DNA of 64,000 nt from Picochlorum sp. 'celeri' (GCA_010909725.1 JAACMV010000019.1:682001-746000); one strand, 5' to 3'. Numbered from the stretch's first letter, positions 54,357-63,451 are shown. The notes: generated by a model from the letters alone, not told the origin. A program made the numbers and translations.

Positions 54357-55403
54357 ATGTTGCCGACAATTACGGCGTCATCCATCAAGTATCACAAATT
54401 TAGGAATGTAGAAGCGAAGAGAAAGCAACGTAATCCCACGCCATGGGCGCTGCTTGTCGTATTGGTAATAGCAAGTCTTGTTATGATCTATACCAGAGTG
54501 TCTAGTTTGAATTCTCCAGAATACAAGGAGCATGCTGTCCATTCAAAGTACTTGAACATGGCACCGTTGCAAACAGCGTCGATAGAAGAGCGGACTGGGT
54601 CGTGGAAATTGACACGGGAGGTGTATGACATGGCGTTCAATCATCCGAATGCACACGTATTGAGTGAGGACAATCCCAGGTTGATTCAGTTCCCATCGTT
54701 CCTGTCGGCGGAGGAGAGGACGCATTTGATTAATCTCGCAAAGCGTGATTTGCATCGGTCGCATGTCGTGTCATCAAATGTGTCAGAGCAGGTGAATGAC
54801 GCAAGGACGTCATACGGGTCCTGGCCAAAGCATGATGATTTCATGCAGATGCTGGAGGATCGGATCCATCGCCTCGTGGGCATACCGAACGAGTTTGGTG
54901 AGGGTATATATGTTTTAGATTACAAGCAAGGTCAGCAGTACAAGTCGCACGAAGATAATTGTGTGTCTCATAAAGGAGGAATACTCGATTCTGCCTGCCA
55001 GGACTTTTTGAAGAGAGCTGGTGGGCCACAATGTGGCCCAGGCCATGGAGGGGTCTCTTGCGGGGATCGAATAGCGACATTCATTCTGGTTCTGCAGGCC
55101 CCAGAAGAGGGAGGGCGTACCGTCTTTCCAGTGGCAGATATTTCCAATAAGAGAATGGCTGGCGTAAAACGCGTGTCAGGTGCAGACTGGTACTGTGATC
55201 AGGAGGAAATCCTTGGCGTGGCACCAAAATCTGGAGACGGTATTCTCTTCTGGGACTATAAACCGCTTGATCCCGGGGATACTGCAAAGCCTGAAGATGG
55301 TCAGGCAACGCCAGTCCCAGGAGCACAGCATAGTGGGTGCCCTGTCAAAAAGGGGGAAAAGTGGATTGCGACTCGATGGATACGAAGTAGTACATTCACC
55401 TAA
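54357..55403 (+). CDS. prolyl 4-hydroxylase, type II membrane protein
   Basis: 348 residues, single exon. Residues about 28-47 (PWALLVVLVIASLVMIYTRV) form a signal anchor. The catalytic 2-oxoglutarate/Fe(II) domain includes ARTSYGSWPKHDD, the iron ligands H-x-D in YKSHEDNC (about 198-200) and the distal His in PGAQHSGCPV (about 323), with KGEKWIATRWI carrying the 2-oxoglutarate-binding Lys. An insert with several Cys (DSACQDFLKRAGGPQCGPGH) is larger than in plant P4Hs. The family hydroxylates proline in hydroxyproline-rich cell wall and extracellular proteins in the ER/Golgi. Green algae use many such enzymes. Confidence 0.9.
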   Translation: MLPTITASSIKYHKFRNVEAKRKQRNPTPWALLVVLVIASLVMIYTRVSSLNSPEYKEHAVHSKYLNMAPLQTASIEERTGSWKLTREVYDMAFNHPNAHVLSEDNPRLIQFPSFLSAEERTHLINLAKRDLHRSHVVSSNVSEQVNDARTSYGSWPKHDDFMQMLEDRIHRLVGIPNEFGEGIYVLDYKQGQQYKSHEDNCVSHKGGILDSACQDFLKRAGGPQCGPGHGGVSCGDRIATFILVLQAPEEGGRTVFPVADISNKRMAGVKRVSGADWYCDQEEILGVAPKSGDGILFWDYKPLDPGDTAKPEDGQATPVPGAQHSGCPVKKGEKWIATRWIRSSTFT

Positions 55404-55505
55404 AATTAATAATCGTGACACACACATATACATAGGATGATGATTGATGTAACAAGACCAATATCAATTACATGGTGTAAAGTAGAATTGATACGGGAGA
55501 AGAAT

Positions 55506-55922
55506 TTAGAATGGGATTGGGCTCTTGCTCAAAGAGGCAGTGGCCAAAATATAAAAGGCAGCTGCGTGACCAAGAGCTCCCCATGCCATCACATCGACGA
55601 GAGAGAATCCAGCTGGATCATTGGTGTTTGTGAAAAAGGTAACTTCCTCGGCAAGGCGGTCACCAGCCTCCAAGTGGGTCACTCCATTCTGCTTTGGCAT
55701 TCCGGCCTTGGCCAAAGAGTTTCTGTGGAATGGCAAGAACACAAAGCGTCCCAAGGCAAGAGAGGCCATGGTGGCTCCTCCAACCACGAGGTTCACATCA
55801 GAGATGGCCTTGGTGGTGACCTTGCGGGCAGCCATTGGCTTGTAGCTGCTCATTCCTCCGACACGTCTAGTGTTGGTTGGGACCATAGAGGTCATTCTAG
55901 CGACTGGGGCAGTGGCAATCAT
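55506..55922 (-). CDS. PSAG: photosystem I subunit V (PsaG)
   Basis: 138 residues from ATG 55922. Upstream on the minus strand a GTTGCAG acceptor (about 55950) suggests a 5' UTR intron. Residues 1-about 45 (MIATAPVARMTSMVPTNTRR) are the transit peptide. The mature protein has two membrane spans; VVGGATMASLALGRFVFLPF and NGVTHLEAGDRLAEEVTFFT followed by NDPAGFSLVDVMAWGALGHA and AAFYILATAS match plant PsaG and distinguish it from PsaK. PsaG sits at the rim of photosystem I and binds the antenna. Confidence 0.93.
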   Translation of the reverse strand: MIATAPVARMTSMVPTNTRRVGGMSSYKPMAARKVTTKAISDVNLVVGGATMASLALGRFVFLPFHRNSLAKAGMPKQNGVTHLEAGDRLAEEVTFFTNTNDPAGFSLVDVMAWGALGHAAAFYILATASLSKSPIPF

Positions 55923-56180
55923 TGTTGTTGTCTTGGAATAATAATACACTGCAACAATGAACGAATTATTACAAGTCGTGAGAACACAATCGACACGCAG
56001 GGACACCATCAGAGTTGGCACACAACCTACCTTGGATGGAATTATATGAATTTGTTGTGGCGATGGACATGTCTACGGAATTTCGGGATGATGACTGAGA
56101 TTTGCACAGGCAAGAGATTGGATCGCGATTCGATGCGAATTACTATCGGTCAAACACATTGCCCAATGGGATATCATGTA

Positions 56181-57617
56181 TTACACGACGATTCGCCACA
56201 TGGCCTTGGCATCGCTGTACGAAAGGAAGAATGGATTCTGACAATTCAAGAGTTCTGTATTGTTGGCCAAGTTTCCAAAGTATTCTTTGAACTGAGCATC
56301 TGTTAGAGATGGATAAATCCATGGATATCCTCCCCGAGTAGCAGCTGTATGTTCACTCACCATGTTGTGAGCCAACCACCACCATTTCTCATGAGCTTCC
56401 TTTTCTGTAGTCATTGGCGGTATTCCGATTGTGTTTAGCACCTCTGCCCGCCAAAATCCCCTACAATCAGGGCATATAAAGCTCTGAGATAAAAACATGG
56501 CCAGTCCTTGCGATGCTGAGACTTGGTCTTGTGTCATGACATCATTCACATTGGCAATGAGAGAATGCACAGTGCTCCACACTCGAGGCGTCTGTATCAT
56601 GATGGACTGAGCTTGCGATGCTGTTTCATTCCATGCCTGTGTATAGGGAGGCCCCGTGAGCCTTGGATCCGGTATTGGGAGGGGAAACGTCGTGGAATCT
56701 CTGTACACATCCGGCCACAGTGTCTCTACAATTCCCTGAATGAGATCTCTCGAGCGATTCCCTTCAGCAGAATACCAAAAATTGGCTTCGGTTGCCACCA
56801 TATGTTCCTGGGGTATTTGCAACAAAATACCCTGAGCAGCATCCATGAGAACATCCTTGGGAAGGCCGGTTTCGTAATTCCCACCCACATTTTCTTCTGC
56901 ACCAACCTTGCACCAGCTTGTGCTATCCCACCAAGGCCCTATGAAGCACACATTTGGTGGTCTCCTCTTGACACATGTGTGAGGCGTCGGCTCTGCATCG
57001 CCAGTGCATATCAGATCTGGTCGACACAGCAACGGTCTGGTCATCAGCTTGCCCTTGTCTGCAGACACGGTATACAGAGGCCCGTATGGAGAAATACTCA
57101 GTTCCTCCCGACAGGATTCTTGCTCATTTCTATATGGAACACATCTACCTCTCATACTCGTCCAAGGCCCCCAACTTGTATTCCGAGAACACACGGTATC
57201 AAACCAATAGTCCATGCCATATTCTTTTGCCTGCGAGCACTGCAGCCCAGCACGCCCATTGGCACCAGGCGTTTGCCCTCCATTCCCCATGGCCCAAGGC
57301 CCCCACATTGTCTCTGTGTCAATCATGCACCATTCAGACGATGAGCAGACGGATGAGTCGAAAAAGCAATCCCGCACGGGAGGCATGGGGCATATCACTG
57401 ATGCACACCCCAGCTCTATGACATCACCCTGGTTGGCCAATGCCAGCGATGATTCATCCGAGACGTAGTACTCGAACGTCGTCTGTGCAATAGATTTACC
57501 ACCATTTACAAAACCAAAGCATTGCTGCGTCTGCGCTTGGCCTCTGGCCACAACAAGCACGGAGAGGAGCAACAGTCCAGCAACGGCACCCAACGCCGAT
57601 GCATTGTGTATGACCAT
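56181..57617 (-). CDS. secreted Cys-rich protein with Erv/ALR-like thiol oxidase domain
   Basis: 478 residues, single exon, ATG at 57617. Residues 1-29 (LGAVAGLLLLSVLVVARG core) form a signal peptide. The N-terminal about 240 residues are Cys rich and Trp rich (WCMIDTETMWGPWAM, DTVCSRNTSWGPWTSMRGRC), with several N-glycosylation sites. The C-terminal 130 residues recall Erv/ALR FAD sulfhydryl oxidases: FICPDCRGFW has the CxxC redox pair, and WWWLAHNMVSEH fits the W-x2-HN-x-V FAD-binding motif. Such domains make disulfides with oxygen as acceptor. The N-terminal half is not a thioredoxin domain as in QSOX, so the architecture is unusual. The domain call is from motif only. Confidence 0.6.
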   Translation of the reverse strand: MVIHNASALGAVAGLLLLSVLVVARGQAQTQQCFGFVNGGKSIAQTTFEYYVSDESSLALANQGDVIELGCASVICPMPPVRDCFFDSSVCSSSEWCMIDTETMWGPWAMGNGGQTPGANGRAGLQCSQAKEYGMDYWFDTVCSRNTSWGPWTSMRGRCVPYRNEQESCREELSISPYGPLYTVSADKGKLMTRPLLCRPDLICTGDAEPTPHTCVKRRPPNVCFIGPWWDSTSWCKVGAEENVGGNYETGLPKDVLMDAAQGILLQIPQEHMVATEANFWYSAEGNRSRDLIQGIVETLWPDVYRDSTTFPLPIPDPRLTGPPYTQAWNETASQAQSIMIQTPRVWSTVHSLIANVNDVMTQDQVSASQGLAMFLSQSFICPDCRGFWRAEVLNTIGIPPMTTEKEAHEKWWWLAHNMVSEHTAATRGGYPWIYPSLTDAQFKEYFGNLANNTELLNCQNPFFLSYSDAKAMWRIVV

Positions 57618-57938
57618 GCTCCTTGTATCAATTCGTAACTAATCTCTATAAAGAAAAAAACCAAAGAGCATGCAAAAAATCCTGGGGTTTTTCGCTCCGA
57701 GCGGATCATGGTGAGTATTACGAGACGCCCAATCAAATTGGTATTGAATCGATTCATCTCCAGGCGCGTTCCGGAGCGGATCCCATCGCGATGGAGATCC
57801 AATCGGATGGTACCCTCTCGTCCGACCGAAACATTCATTGAAAGAAAGCCTTGTCAACGTCCACCCAGAGGCCAGAACGAACTCAATTGTTGGCAGTGCG
57901 TTCGTTAATTCTTAGATTTAGTAGATATATATGTAATA
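57618..57938. promoter_or_regulatory. divergent upstream region of the Erv-like and CCCH genes
   Basis: 321 bases between divergent starts. Open frames exist on both strands but start mostly inside the region and resemble no family. No TATA box seen except TATATATG near 57926. Confidence 0.3.
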
Positions 57939-59016
57939 ATGGAAGAGGATGGAACCCAACAGCAGCACCACAGGGAGTCGCCTAATAGGCGAACTTCCGG
58001 GCAGCAGCAAGGTGGGGCACCCTACCCACAGATGGGATACATGCCTCATATGGTTACTCCGATGCATCCACAACACATGAGACATCCAGAAATGATGCAG
58101 GTACGGTTGTCATGGGGTGACACGCACGTGAACCACGTGGATTTTTGAGGTCATCGACCCCAATTCTCTTCGGCACGCGTGCGAGTTGCGTAGAAACGGG
58201 TTATATTGTGTTTAAATAATACTCTAAAGGCAATGGTGTCCCTCGGAGGGAATGGTAGATTCGCCCGTGGTTGGGTTGGGCTTACGTGTCAGAGGAGACT
58301 CTAACACGTTCATCTTTTTCTTGCAGCAACCAATGATGATGCCGCAGTTCCAGCCGTATGGTCCCGCTGCAATGGTAGCATATCCAGGGAATATGATGCC
58401 AGTTCCCATGCCAATGCCCCAGGCAACCATGATGGGTGGAATGCCACAGGCACAGATGGGGGTCCAGCCGCAAGGGAATGTGTTTTACAAGACAAGGATG
58501 TGTAATAAGTGGAGGAGTGGTTCGTGCCCATTCGGAGATAAGTGTACGTATGCACACGGGCAGCATGAATTGAGAAGGGTGTCCCCAGAATTGTTGGCGC
58601 AGGTGCAGGAAGATGCTCATCCTCAGCGACACGTGCAGGAGGACCCAGATCAGAAAACAAAGTCGCAAATGTATTATAAGACTAGACTCTGTATTAGATT
58701 CATGCAGAGTGGATATTGCGTGAAGGGTAATGCGTGCACGTTTGCACATGGATATGAAGATTTGAGACTGTTGGGTCAGGATAACAACAAGGTAGCAGAC
58801 ACACATGATGATAGCGATGATGACGAGCAGAATGACGAGTCACGTAGACGCGTGAATACGCAAGAACAAGCCCGTGCCCGCGCGATGAGTGCCGTTGCTG
58901 GAGTTGGACAGGCAGAGCAGGTGACCACAGATGCAGACATGAGACACGCAACCGCATCCTTGGAGGATGGACGTGCATTTAGAGAAAATCCGTATGCGGA
59001 TTCAGGTGGGGAATAA
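57939..59016 (+). CDS. tandem CCCH zinc finger RNA-binding protein (TIS11/TTP-like fingers)
   Basis: Exons 57939-58100 and 58327-59016 (226-bp intron, GTACGG..TTGCAG, phase 0) give 283 residues. The N-terminal about 115 residues are Met/Pro/Gln rich. Two fingers follow, each with the YKTR lead-in of the TTP family: YKTRMCNKWRSGSCPFGDKC (spacing C-x7-C-x5-C-x3-H) and YKTRLCIRFMQSGYCVKGNA with C and H (C-x8-C-x5-C-x3-H). The linker is about 40 residues, longer than the 18 of true TTP proteins, and the first finger has x7 and not x8. The tail is acidic then Ala/Arg rich. Likely binds mRNA and controls stability or translation. Confidence 0.88.
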
Positions 59017-59035
59017 TAATAATAATAGTAATATA

Positions 59036-59842
59036 TTATATCACGCCTTCAATTTTGAGTTGAACAATGCGCTCAGCGAGCTCTACAGCTTTTTCAGCAT
59101 GCCCCTTGATGGTACATTTCCTCTGATCCTCTGTCCCATCAACAAACTCTCCCTTTTTGCTCATCGACATTGTCACTCCCAACAAATCTTGAATACCAGT
59201 CATAACATGGCCATTTCTACCGATAACTGCCCCCGCCCGACTCTCTGGAACATTGAGATGCACCTCGTGCATTTCTCCACCATTGCCGGCAGGTGCATGA
59301 TGATGGTGGTGATTGGCAGACCCATAATTCACCACATCATCCATCAATGAGGCACTTTGAGGCGTCTCCAATAACGTGTTCAGTATGGCACCCACCGTCT
59401 GTGCGACAGAATCCGGATCAGAACTCTCAACCCATACCACCCGTTCATGCAGCCCAGGAACACCCACAGGAGGAGATCCCACCTTGACACTCACGGACTC
59501 ACCACCCTGTTCCGATAATGATTTAATCGTCGACCCATTCTTACCAATCAGCGCACCACACAGACGCATGTGCACCAGCAAACGAACCACAACCGCAGCA
59601 GAACCCTCCTCCTGCTGCAACTTGTCCAACACAGCTGTCAATCCCTTTACAATCTCACCCACATCCCCACTGATCAACACAACCCTATCTTTATTACCAA
59701 TCGCATCAGGATAAAATTCATTCGACCGGGATACGACCACTTTTGCCCCAGTATCCGCCTGTATCTCTGAAATGGTCCGTCCACCCTTTCCAATGATGCA
59801 CCCAACGCTAGCATTCGACACCAATATCTTGAGATTTACCAT
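59036..59842 (-). CDS. three-KH-domain RNA-binding protein (PCBP/NOVA-like)
   Basis: 268 residues from ATG 59842 (the frame is open upstream but a Lys/Phe-rich leader is unlikely). Three KH domains, each with a GxxG loop: SNASVGCIIGKGGRTISEIQ (about 8-27), MRLCGALIGKNGSTIKSL (about 92) and VPESRAGAVIGRNGHVMTGI (about 198). The arrangement KH-KH-spacer-KH, with a His-rich spacer (NHHHHHAP), matches poly(C)-binding and NOVA-type proteins and plant PEPPER. It binds RNA, probably C- or YCAY-rich sites, in nucleus or cytoplasm. The start is only 149 bases from the divergent PP4 start. Confidence 0.88.
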   Translation of the reverse strand: MVNLKILVSNASVGCIIGKGGRTISEIQADTGAKVVVSRSNEFYPDAIGNKDRVVLISGDVGEIVKGLTAVLDKLQQEEGSAAVVVRLLVHMRLCGALIGKNGSTIKSLSEQGGESVSVKVGSPPVGVPGLHERVVWVESSDPDSVAQTVGAILNTLLETPQSASLMDDVVNYGSANHHHHHAPAGNGGEMHEVHLNVPESRAGAVIGRNGHVMTGIQDLLGVTMSMSKKGEFVDGTEDQRKCTIKGHAEKAVELAERIVQLKIEGVI

Positions 59843-59991
59843 GATGATTAATTTTTTTTTCGTTTCGGAAGAGAAGAAGAAGAACAAGAAGTTCATCGCG
59901 GGTCGTGTCGTCCTTAAAAAAAGAAGAAAATGTGCGATTCATTAAAAATGCCCACCATTGCATACACGCTGCGTGGTAGAAATTCATAATA

Positions 59992-60921
59992 ATGGATCTA
60001 GATAACTGGATAGAGCGGCTGAAACGATGCGAATGCTTGAAGGAATTCGAAGTCAAACTCTTGTGTGATCGGGCCATTGAGATTTTGGTTGAAGAATCAA
60101 ATGTACAGCACGTTGATAGCCCTGTGACTATATGCGGAGACATTCATGGCCAATTTTATGATTTATGCGAATTATTCAAGGTAGGAGGGGACTGCCCGGG
60201 CACAAATTACTTATTTTTAGGCGACTTTGTGGACAGAGGGCTGTACAGCGTGGAAACCTTTCTGCTCTTATTGACCCTCAAAGTCCGGTATCCCGATCGC
60301 GTCACGTTGATTCGAGGAAACCACGAGAGTAGACAGATTACACAAGTGTATGGATTTTATGACGAATGCGTGAAAAAGTATAGCTCTGCGAGCGTGTGGC
60401 GATATTGCACAGAAGTGTTTGATTACCTGGCGCTGGCTGCCCTTGTCGATGGCAAGGTATTTTGTGTCCACGGCGGCTTGTCTCCGAGCGTGCAGTCGAT
60501 AGATCGAATACGATGGATTGATAGAAAGCAGGAAGTTCCTCATGAAGGCCCCATGTGTGATTTACTATGGTCTGACCCCGAGGAAGGGATTGAAAAGTGG
60601 GGACTGAGTCCGCGCGGGGCTGGCTACTTGTTTGGAGAAGAAATGACAAATGCCTTTTGCAACTACAATGGAATTGATCTGATTGCGCGCGCACATCAGC
60701 TCGTCATGGAAGGATATAAATCCATGTTTAATGATAGGCTGGTCACGGTGTGGTCTGCACCAAATTATTGCTATCGATGTGGGAATGTAGCTGCCATCTT
60801 GACTCTCGATGAGCACCTGGAGCGACGCTACAGCGTCTTCCATGCGGCAAGTCATCACCAGTATTTGATTCAACAACAACAAGGGCGACCAGCAACACTG
60901 TTTTCGGAATACTTTTTATGA
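59992..60921 (+). CDS. PPP4C: protein phosphatase 4 catalytic subunit
   Basis: 309 residues, single exon. All PPP motifs are intact: [46 protein letters not shown] and HGGLSPS, with metal ligands and the catalytic His. [19 protein letters not shown] and [12 protein letters not shown], and the [21 protein letters not shown] segment, fit PP4 (PPX in plants) more closely than PP2A or PP6. The C-terminus SEYFL ends in the Leu that is carboxymethylated in this family. PP4 acts in DNA damage, centrosome and splicing control with regulatory subunits R2/R3. Confidence 0.95.
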   Translation: MDLDNWIERLKRCECLKEFEVKLLCDRAIEILVEESNVQHVDSPVTICGDIHGQFYDLCELFKVGGDCPGTNYLFLGDFVDRGLYSVETFLLLLTLKVRYPDRVTLIRGNHESRQITQVYGFYDECVKKYSSASVWRYCTEVFDYLALAALVDGKVFCVHGGLSPSVQSIDRIRWIDRKQEVPHEGPMCDLLWSDPEEGIEKWGLSPRGAGYLFGEEMTNAFCNYNGIDLIARAHQLVMEGYKSMFNDRLVTVWSAPNYCYRCGNVAAILTLDEHLERRYSVFHAASHHQYLIQQQQGRPATLFSEYFL

Positions 60922-60940
60922 CTACTGTAATTATTACTCA

Positions 60941-61684
60941 ATGATGAAGAAAAAAAAAGAGGATGGTTCGGACATTATCGATTTTGGAGTGAACATTAAA
61001 ACGACAACCATTCGTTCTCGTGGCGAGAACAAACACAAGGAGAAGGCCCCTCTTGATATTGTATGTAATTGTTTATCATGTGGCAAAATATATGACTGCC
61101 GGGTGGACAGAAGGGTGGTGGAGAATGGGGGTGTGTGTACCTTTTGTAACAGTCTAGTCCCACGAATAGCACAAGAGCTCTTTTCAGACATGCCCATGCC
61201 AGTGAGCGACAGGCAAGATGAGGCGTATGAATTGAAGGATCGTTTGGTAGAGTATGATAGAGATTCAGCGTCGCGGACCAAAGTGATTGATGATCAGAAT
61301 GATTATTATGACATTCTTCAGGAGAATGCGTGGTTGTCTGATGAAGAGAGGCAGGAAATGGCATCCAGGATGCGAATGTTGGAAGCAGAGCAGGAGACAT
61401 CATCAACAATGATGGTCACGTTTGATGTGTTTGGTCGGCGGTCAGCGGCACCTTGCATTGTTGTTGTTCACGATGAAGAAGAGTCATCATCAGAGGTGCA
61501 GCAGTTGCTCAAGGTGGCACAGGATAGAGCAATGGAAGAACGACCGTATGGTGGTGGTCGCTCGGTCGTTGGGCCTGATGCTGCATTATGTAATGCAAAT
61601 TATGTAATGCAGGGAAGGAAGGGTCAGAATCAGTCGTTTGTGGAGGACTTTTTTCCCAAAACACTTCACATCGAATATAAATAG
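60941..61684 (+). CDS. TRIP4/ASC-1-type C2HC5 zinc finger protein without ASCH domain
   Basis: 247 residues; the start is 20 bases after the PP4 stop. The C2HC5 finger is VCNCLSCGKIYDC with GGVCTFCNSLV (about residues 41-70). Downstream, RTKVIDDQNDYYDI and NAWLSDEERQEMASRMRMLE are the second conserved block of TRIP4, followed by VTFDVFGRRSA. TRIP4 is a subunit of the ASC-1 complex, which takes apart collided ribosomes. Animal and plant TRIP4 carry a C-terminal ASCH domain; here the protein ends soon after the middle region (VEDFFPKTLHIEYK). Either this lineage lacks it or a further exon was missed. Confidence 0.75.
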   Translation: MMKKKKEDGSDIIDFGVNIKTTTIRSRGENKHKEKAPLDIVCNCLSCGKIYDCRVDRRVVENGGVCTFCNSLVPRIAQELFSDMPMPVSDRQDEAYELKDRLVEYDRDSASRTKVIDDQNDYYDILQENAWLSDEERQEMASRMRMLEAEQETSSTMMVTFDVFGRRSAAPCIVVVHDEEESSSEVQQLLKVAQDRAMEERPYGGGRSVVGPDAALCNANYVMQGRKGQNQSFVEDFFPKTLHIEYK

Positions 61685-62406
61685 AAGTAAAATAAAATCT
61701 CTCCTCGGTGATTGATGATGTTCTGAATCATAGATTTGAGAATGTCACAATTGTTGTTCGACGTTTTACCCCCGTAGCCATCCAAGGACCACAAAAAGGT
61801 CTTGTGTGCATTCTCTGCTGGCATGAGTTGGATTGCATGCATCAAACAAGAGCGGCACTTGGACGTATGCTCTTTGATCCTCCGGCTTCCTCCTGCTTGG
61901 TCTTGATTGGTTTTCCTTTTCGCATTGTAAATTCTGAGTAGTTGAGATCGGATCCCCCCGCGGCAGCTGCGGAAAGAGTTTCCACCAATCCTGTTTCTCT
62001 CACCAGTATCCAAAGTTGTTGGCCGATTGAGTGCGCACATGAGACACCCACTATTCCTGCATTTCTCGCTTTCCACATCTTTCCAATGCTTTTTAGTAGC
62101 CACGTTCCATTTTTGGCACTCTGGAAATGTGCATTGAGGATCCTGGCAACCTCGGATGTGATGCCCCAAGGCATTGAGCCTGTCACACTCTTGCAAGCCT
62201 AGTGGGCAATACTTTCCTCGACAAGGATCCGAGGCGCACATTGATACACGATGAAGAAGATGAAGCGTTTCTATGGTTTCAGTGCACTCTTTTATCTTGG
62301 CCCTCGGAGCATTACAGCTGGGCTGGAAACGTCCCTGCGATGGTACCTGGGCAAACACACGCTCATAATGGTTGGCAATCCCCTCATACTGTCGATTGAG
62401 CATCAT
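61666..62406 (-). CDS. TAZ zinc finger protein
   Basis: 246 residues from ATG 62406. A TAZ-like zinc domain covers about residues 45-125: a helix with LLHRVSMC, then ECDRLNALGHHIRGCQDPQC, FPECQKWNVATKKHWKDVES and KCRNSGCLMCAL, giving the HCCC clusters of TAZ1/TAZ2 of CBP/p300. The rest (Cys/Lys rich, KCRSCLMHAIQLM) has no known domain; there is no BTB or acetyltransferase domain. TAZ domains bind transcription factor activation domains. Its last 19 bases overlap the end of the TRIP4-like gene on the other strand. An upstream exon is possible. Confidence 0.65.
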   Translation of the reverse strand: MMLNRQYEGIANHYERVFAQVPSQGRFQPSCNAPRAKIKECTETIETLHLLHRVSMCASDPCRGKYCPLGLQECDRLNALGHHIRGCQDPQCTFPECQKWNVATKKHWKDVESEKCRNSGCLMCALNRPTTLDTGERNRIGGNSFRSCRGGIRSQLLRIYNAKRKTNQDQAGGSRRIKEHTSKCRSCLMHAIQLMPAENAHKTFLWSLDGYGGKTSNNNCDILKSMIQNIINHRGEILFYFYLYSM

Positions 62407-62755
62407 CGACAGTGGAGCGTGGCTAAAGCAGATTTCTTAATCACTTGATGCTAATAACATTGACTTATCCTCCTGGATGTGTGGGCATTAGGCGTTGAAA
62501 AGTCATAGGCAATGGGTGAGTTTCTCGTTCGTATCAGCAACACATTTGAGCCATTAGACCTCATTTGCTTCTATTTATTAAGAATGTATGGGGTTTGCAT
62601 CGATATCAGTGCGTCTTGCCCACACACAGTGTCCCGAAGACATTCGCACGAACTTTCAAACCCAAGAGCGAGTTGAACTTCCAGATCAGTCAATATCTAT
62701 TGCAAATCAACAGCTAATATTTGGTGATCCTACCAAAACACAGTGAATTGGTACT
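62407..62755. other. spacer, nothing recognised
   Basis: 349 bases between the TAZ gene start and a Gag-like frame. It probably contains the TAZ promoter. No repeat boundary was found. Confidence 0.3.
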
Positions 62756-63331
62756 ATGGCTAATACCAGGAGTAATCAAAGCAATTTGTCGAACCCGCGT
62801 CGCCGGGAAGTGACAGGAGGTCGTACGGCACCTCCAGGGGCAGAGGAAAACCGTGGCCAGCCGCCGCCGGTCTCGCCGCCGCAAGCCAATGGAGAGGTCC
62901 AAGGTAATTCGGGGCATGTTCAAAATGTCTCGGTGCCTCCGATCCGCTCGTGCAGTCCCATTGAGAGGTCCAAGCTGGGAAAAGGGCTCCCAGATCTGCC
63001 TCCAGATCCCAAAATGGATCCTTTGGGCGTTGCTTTGTGGACTCGTCGGAGCATTCGATGGTCTCAGGCTCTTCCTGTGAGTTGTGAAGACTTTGTTCAC
63101 ATGTTGCAACAAGCAAAAGCGTTCGTGCATGCGGACCGCGTCTTGACTTGGTTCAAAGACGCCCAGGAGGCCAACTCAGGCAACGAAGGTTGGGATGCCT
63201 GGGGCGAGACAGCCCGCAAGCTGATGGAATTCTTGAATGGGCATGGTTATCAAGGACGTCTTATGGTCAAGATGGCTGATATGAAGCAGGCGGATGACGA
63301 GGACATGGTGCTCTTCCTGGCTGGTTACTAG
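62756..63331 (+). CDS. orphan ORF, possibly Gag-like retroelement fragment
   Basis: 191 residues. The N-terminal half is Pro/Arg/Gly rich and disordered (GGRTAPPGAEENRGQPPPVS). The C-terminal half is helical with Trp and aromatic residues (VALWTRRSIRWSQAL, FVHMLQQAKAFVHADRVLTW, ARKLMEFLNGHGYQGRLM). A disordered basic head followed by a helical capsid-like region and an abrupt stop resemble the start of retrotransposon Gag proteins, but no zinc knuckle or pol sequence follows. A lineage-specific host gene is equally possible. Confidence 0.35.
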   Translation: MANTRSNQSNLSNPRRREVTGGRTAPPGAEENRGQPPPVSPPQANGEVQGNSGHVQNVSVPPIRSCSPIERSKLGKGLPDLPPDPKMDPLGVALWTRRSIRWSQALPVSCEDFVHMLQQAKAFVHADRVLTWFKDAQEANSGNEGWDAWGETARKLMEFLNGHGYQGRLMVKMADMKQADDEDMVLFLAGY

Positions 63332-63407
63332 AGTTGGCGGTGGTACAGTAATACCATGGAAGGCATGTCTGTATCGACTTGTGAAAGTAACATACAAAGC
63401 TGGAAGC

Positions 63408-63451
63408 AATAAGTGGTGTACTTCCTTCTGGAAGGAAGTACGCTACTTATT
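63408..63451. repeat. 44-base near-perfect hairpin
   Basis: Arms 63408-63428 and 63431-63451 with a 2-base loop. The inner 11 bp (GTACTTCCTTC with GAAGGAAGTAC) are perfect; the outer 10 pair with two G-U type positions. It lies 53 bases from the 5' half of the permuted tRNA (downstream in its transcription sense). Confidence 0.75.
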
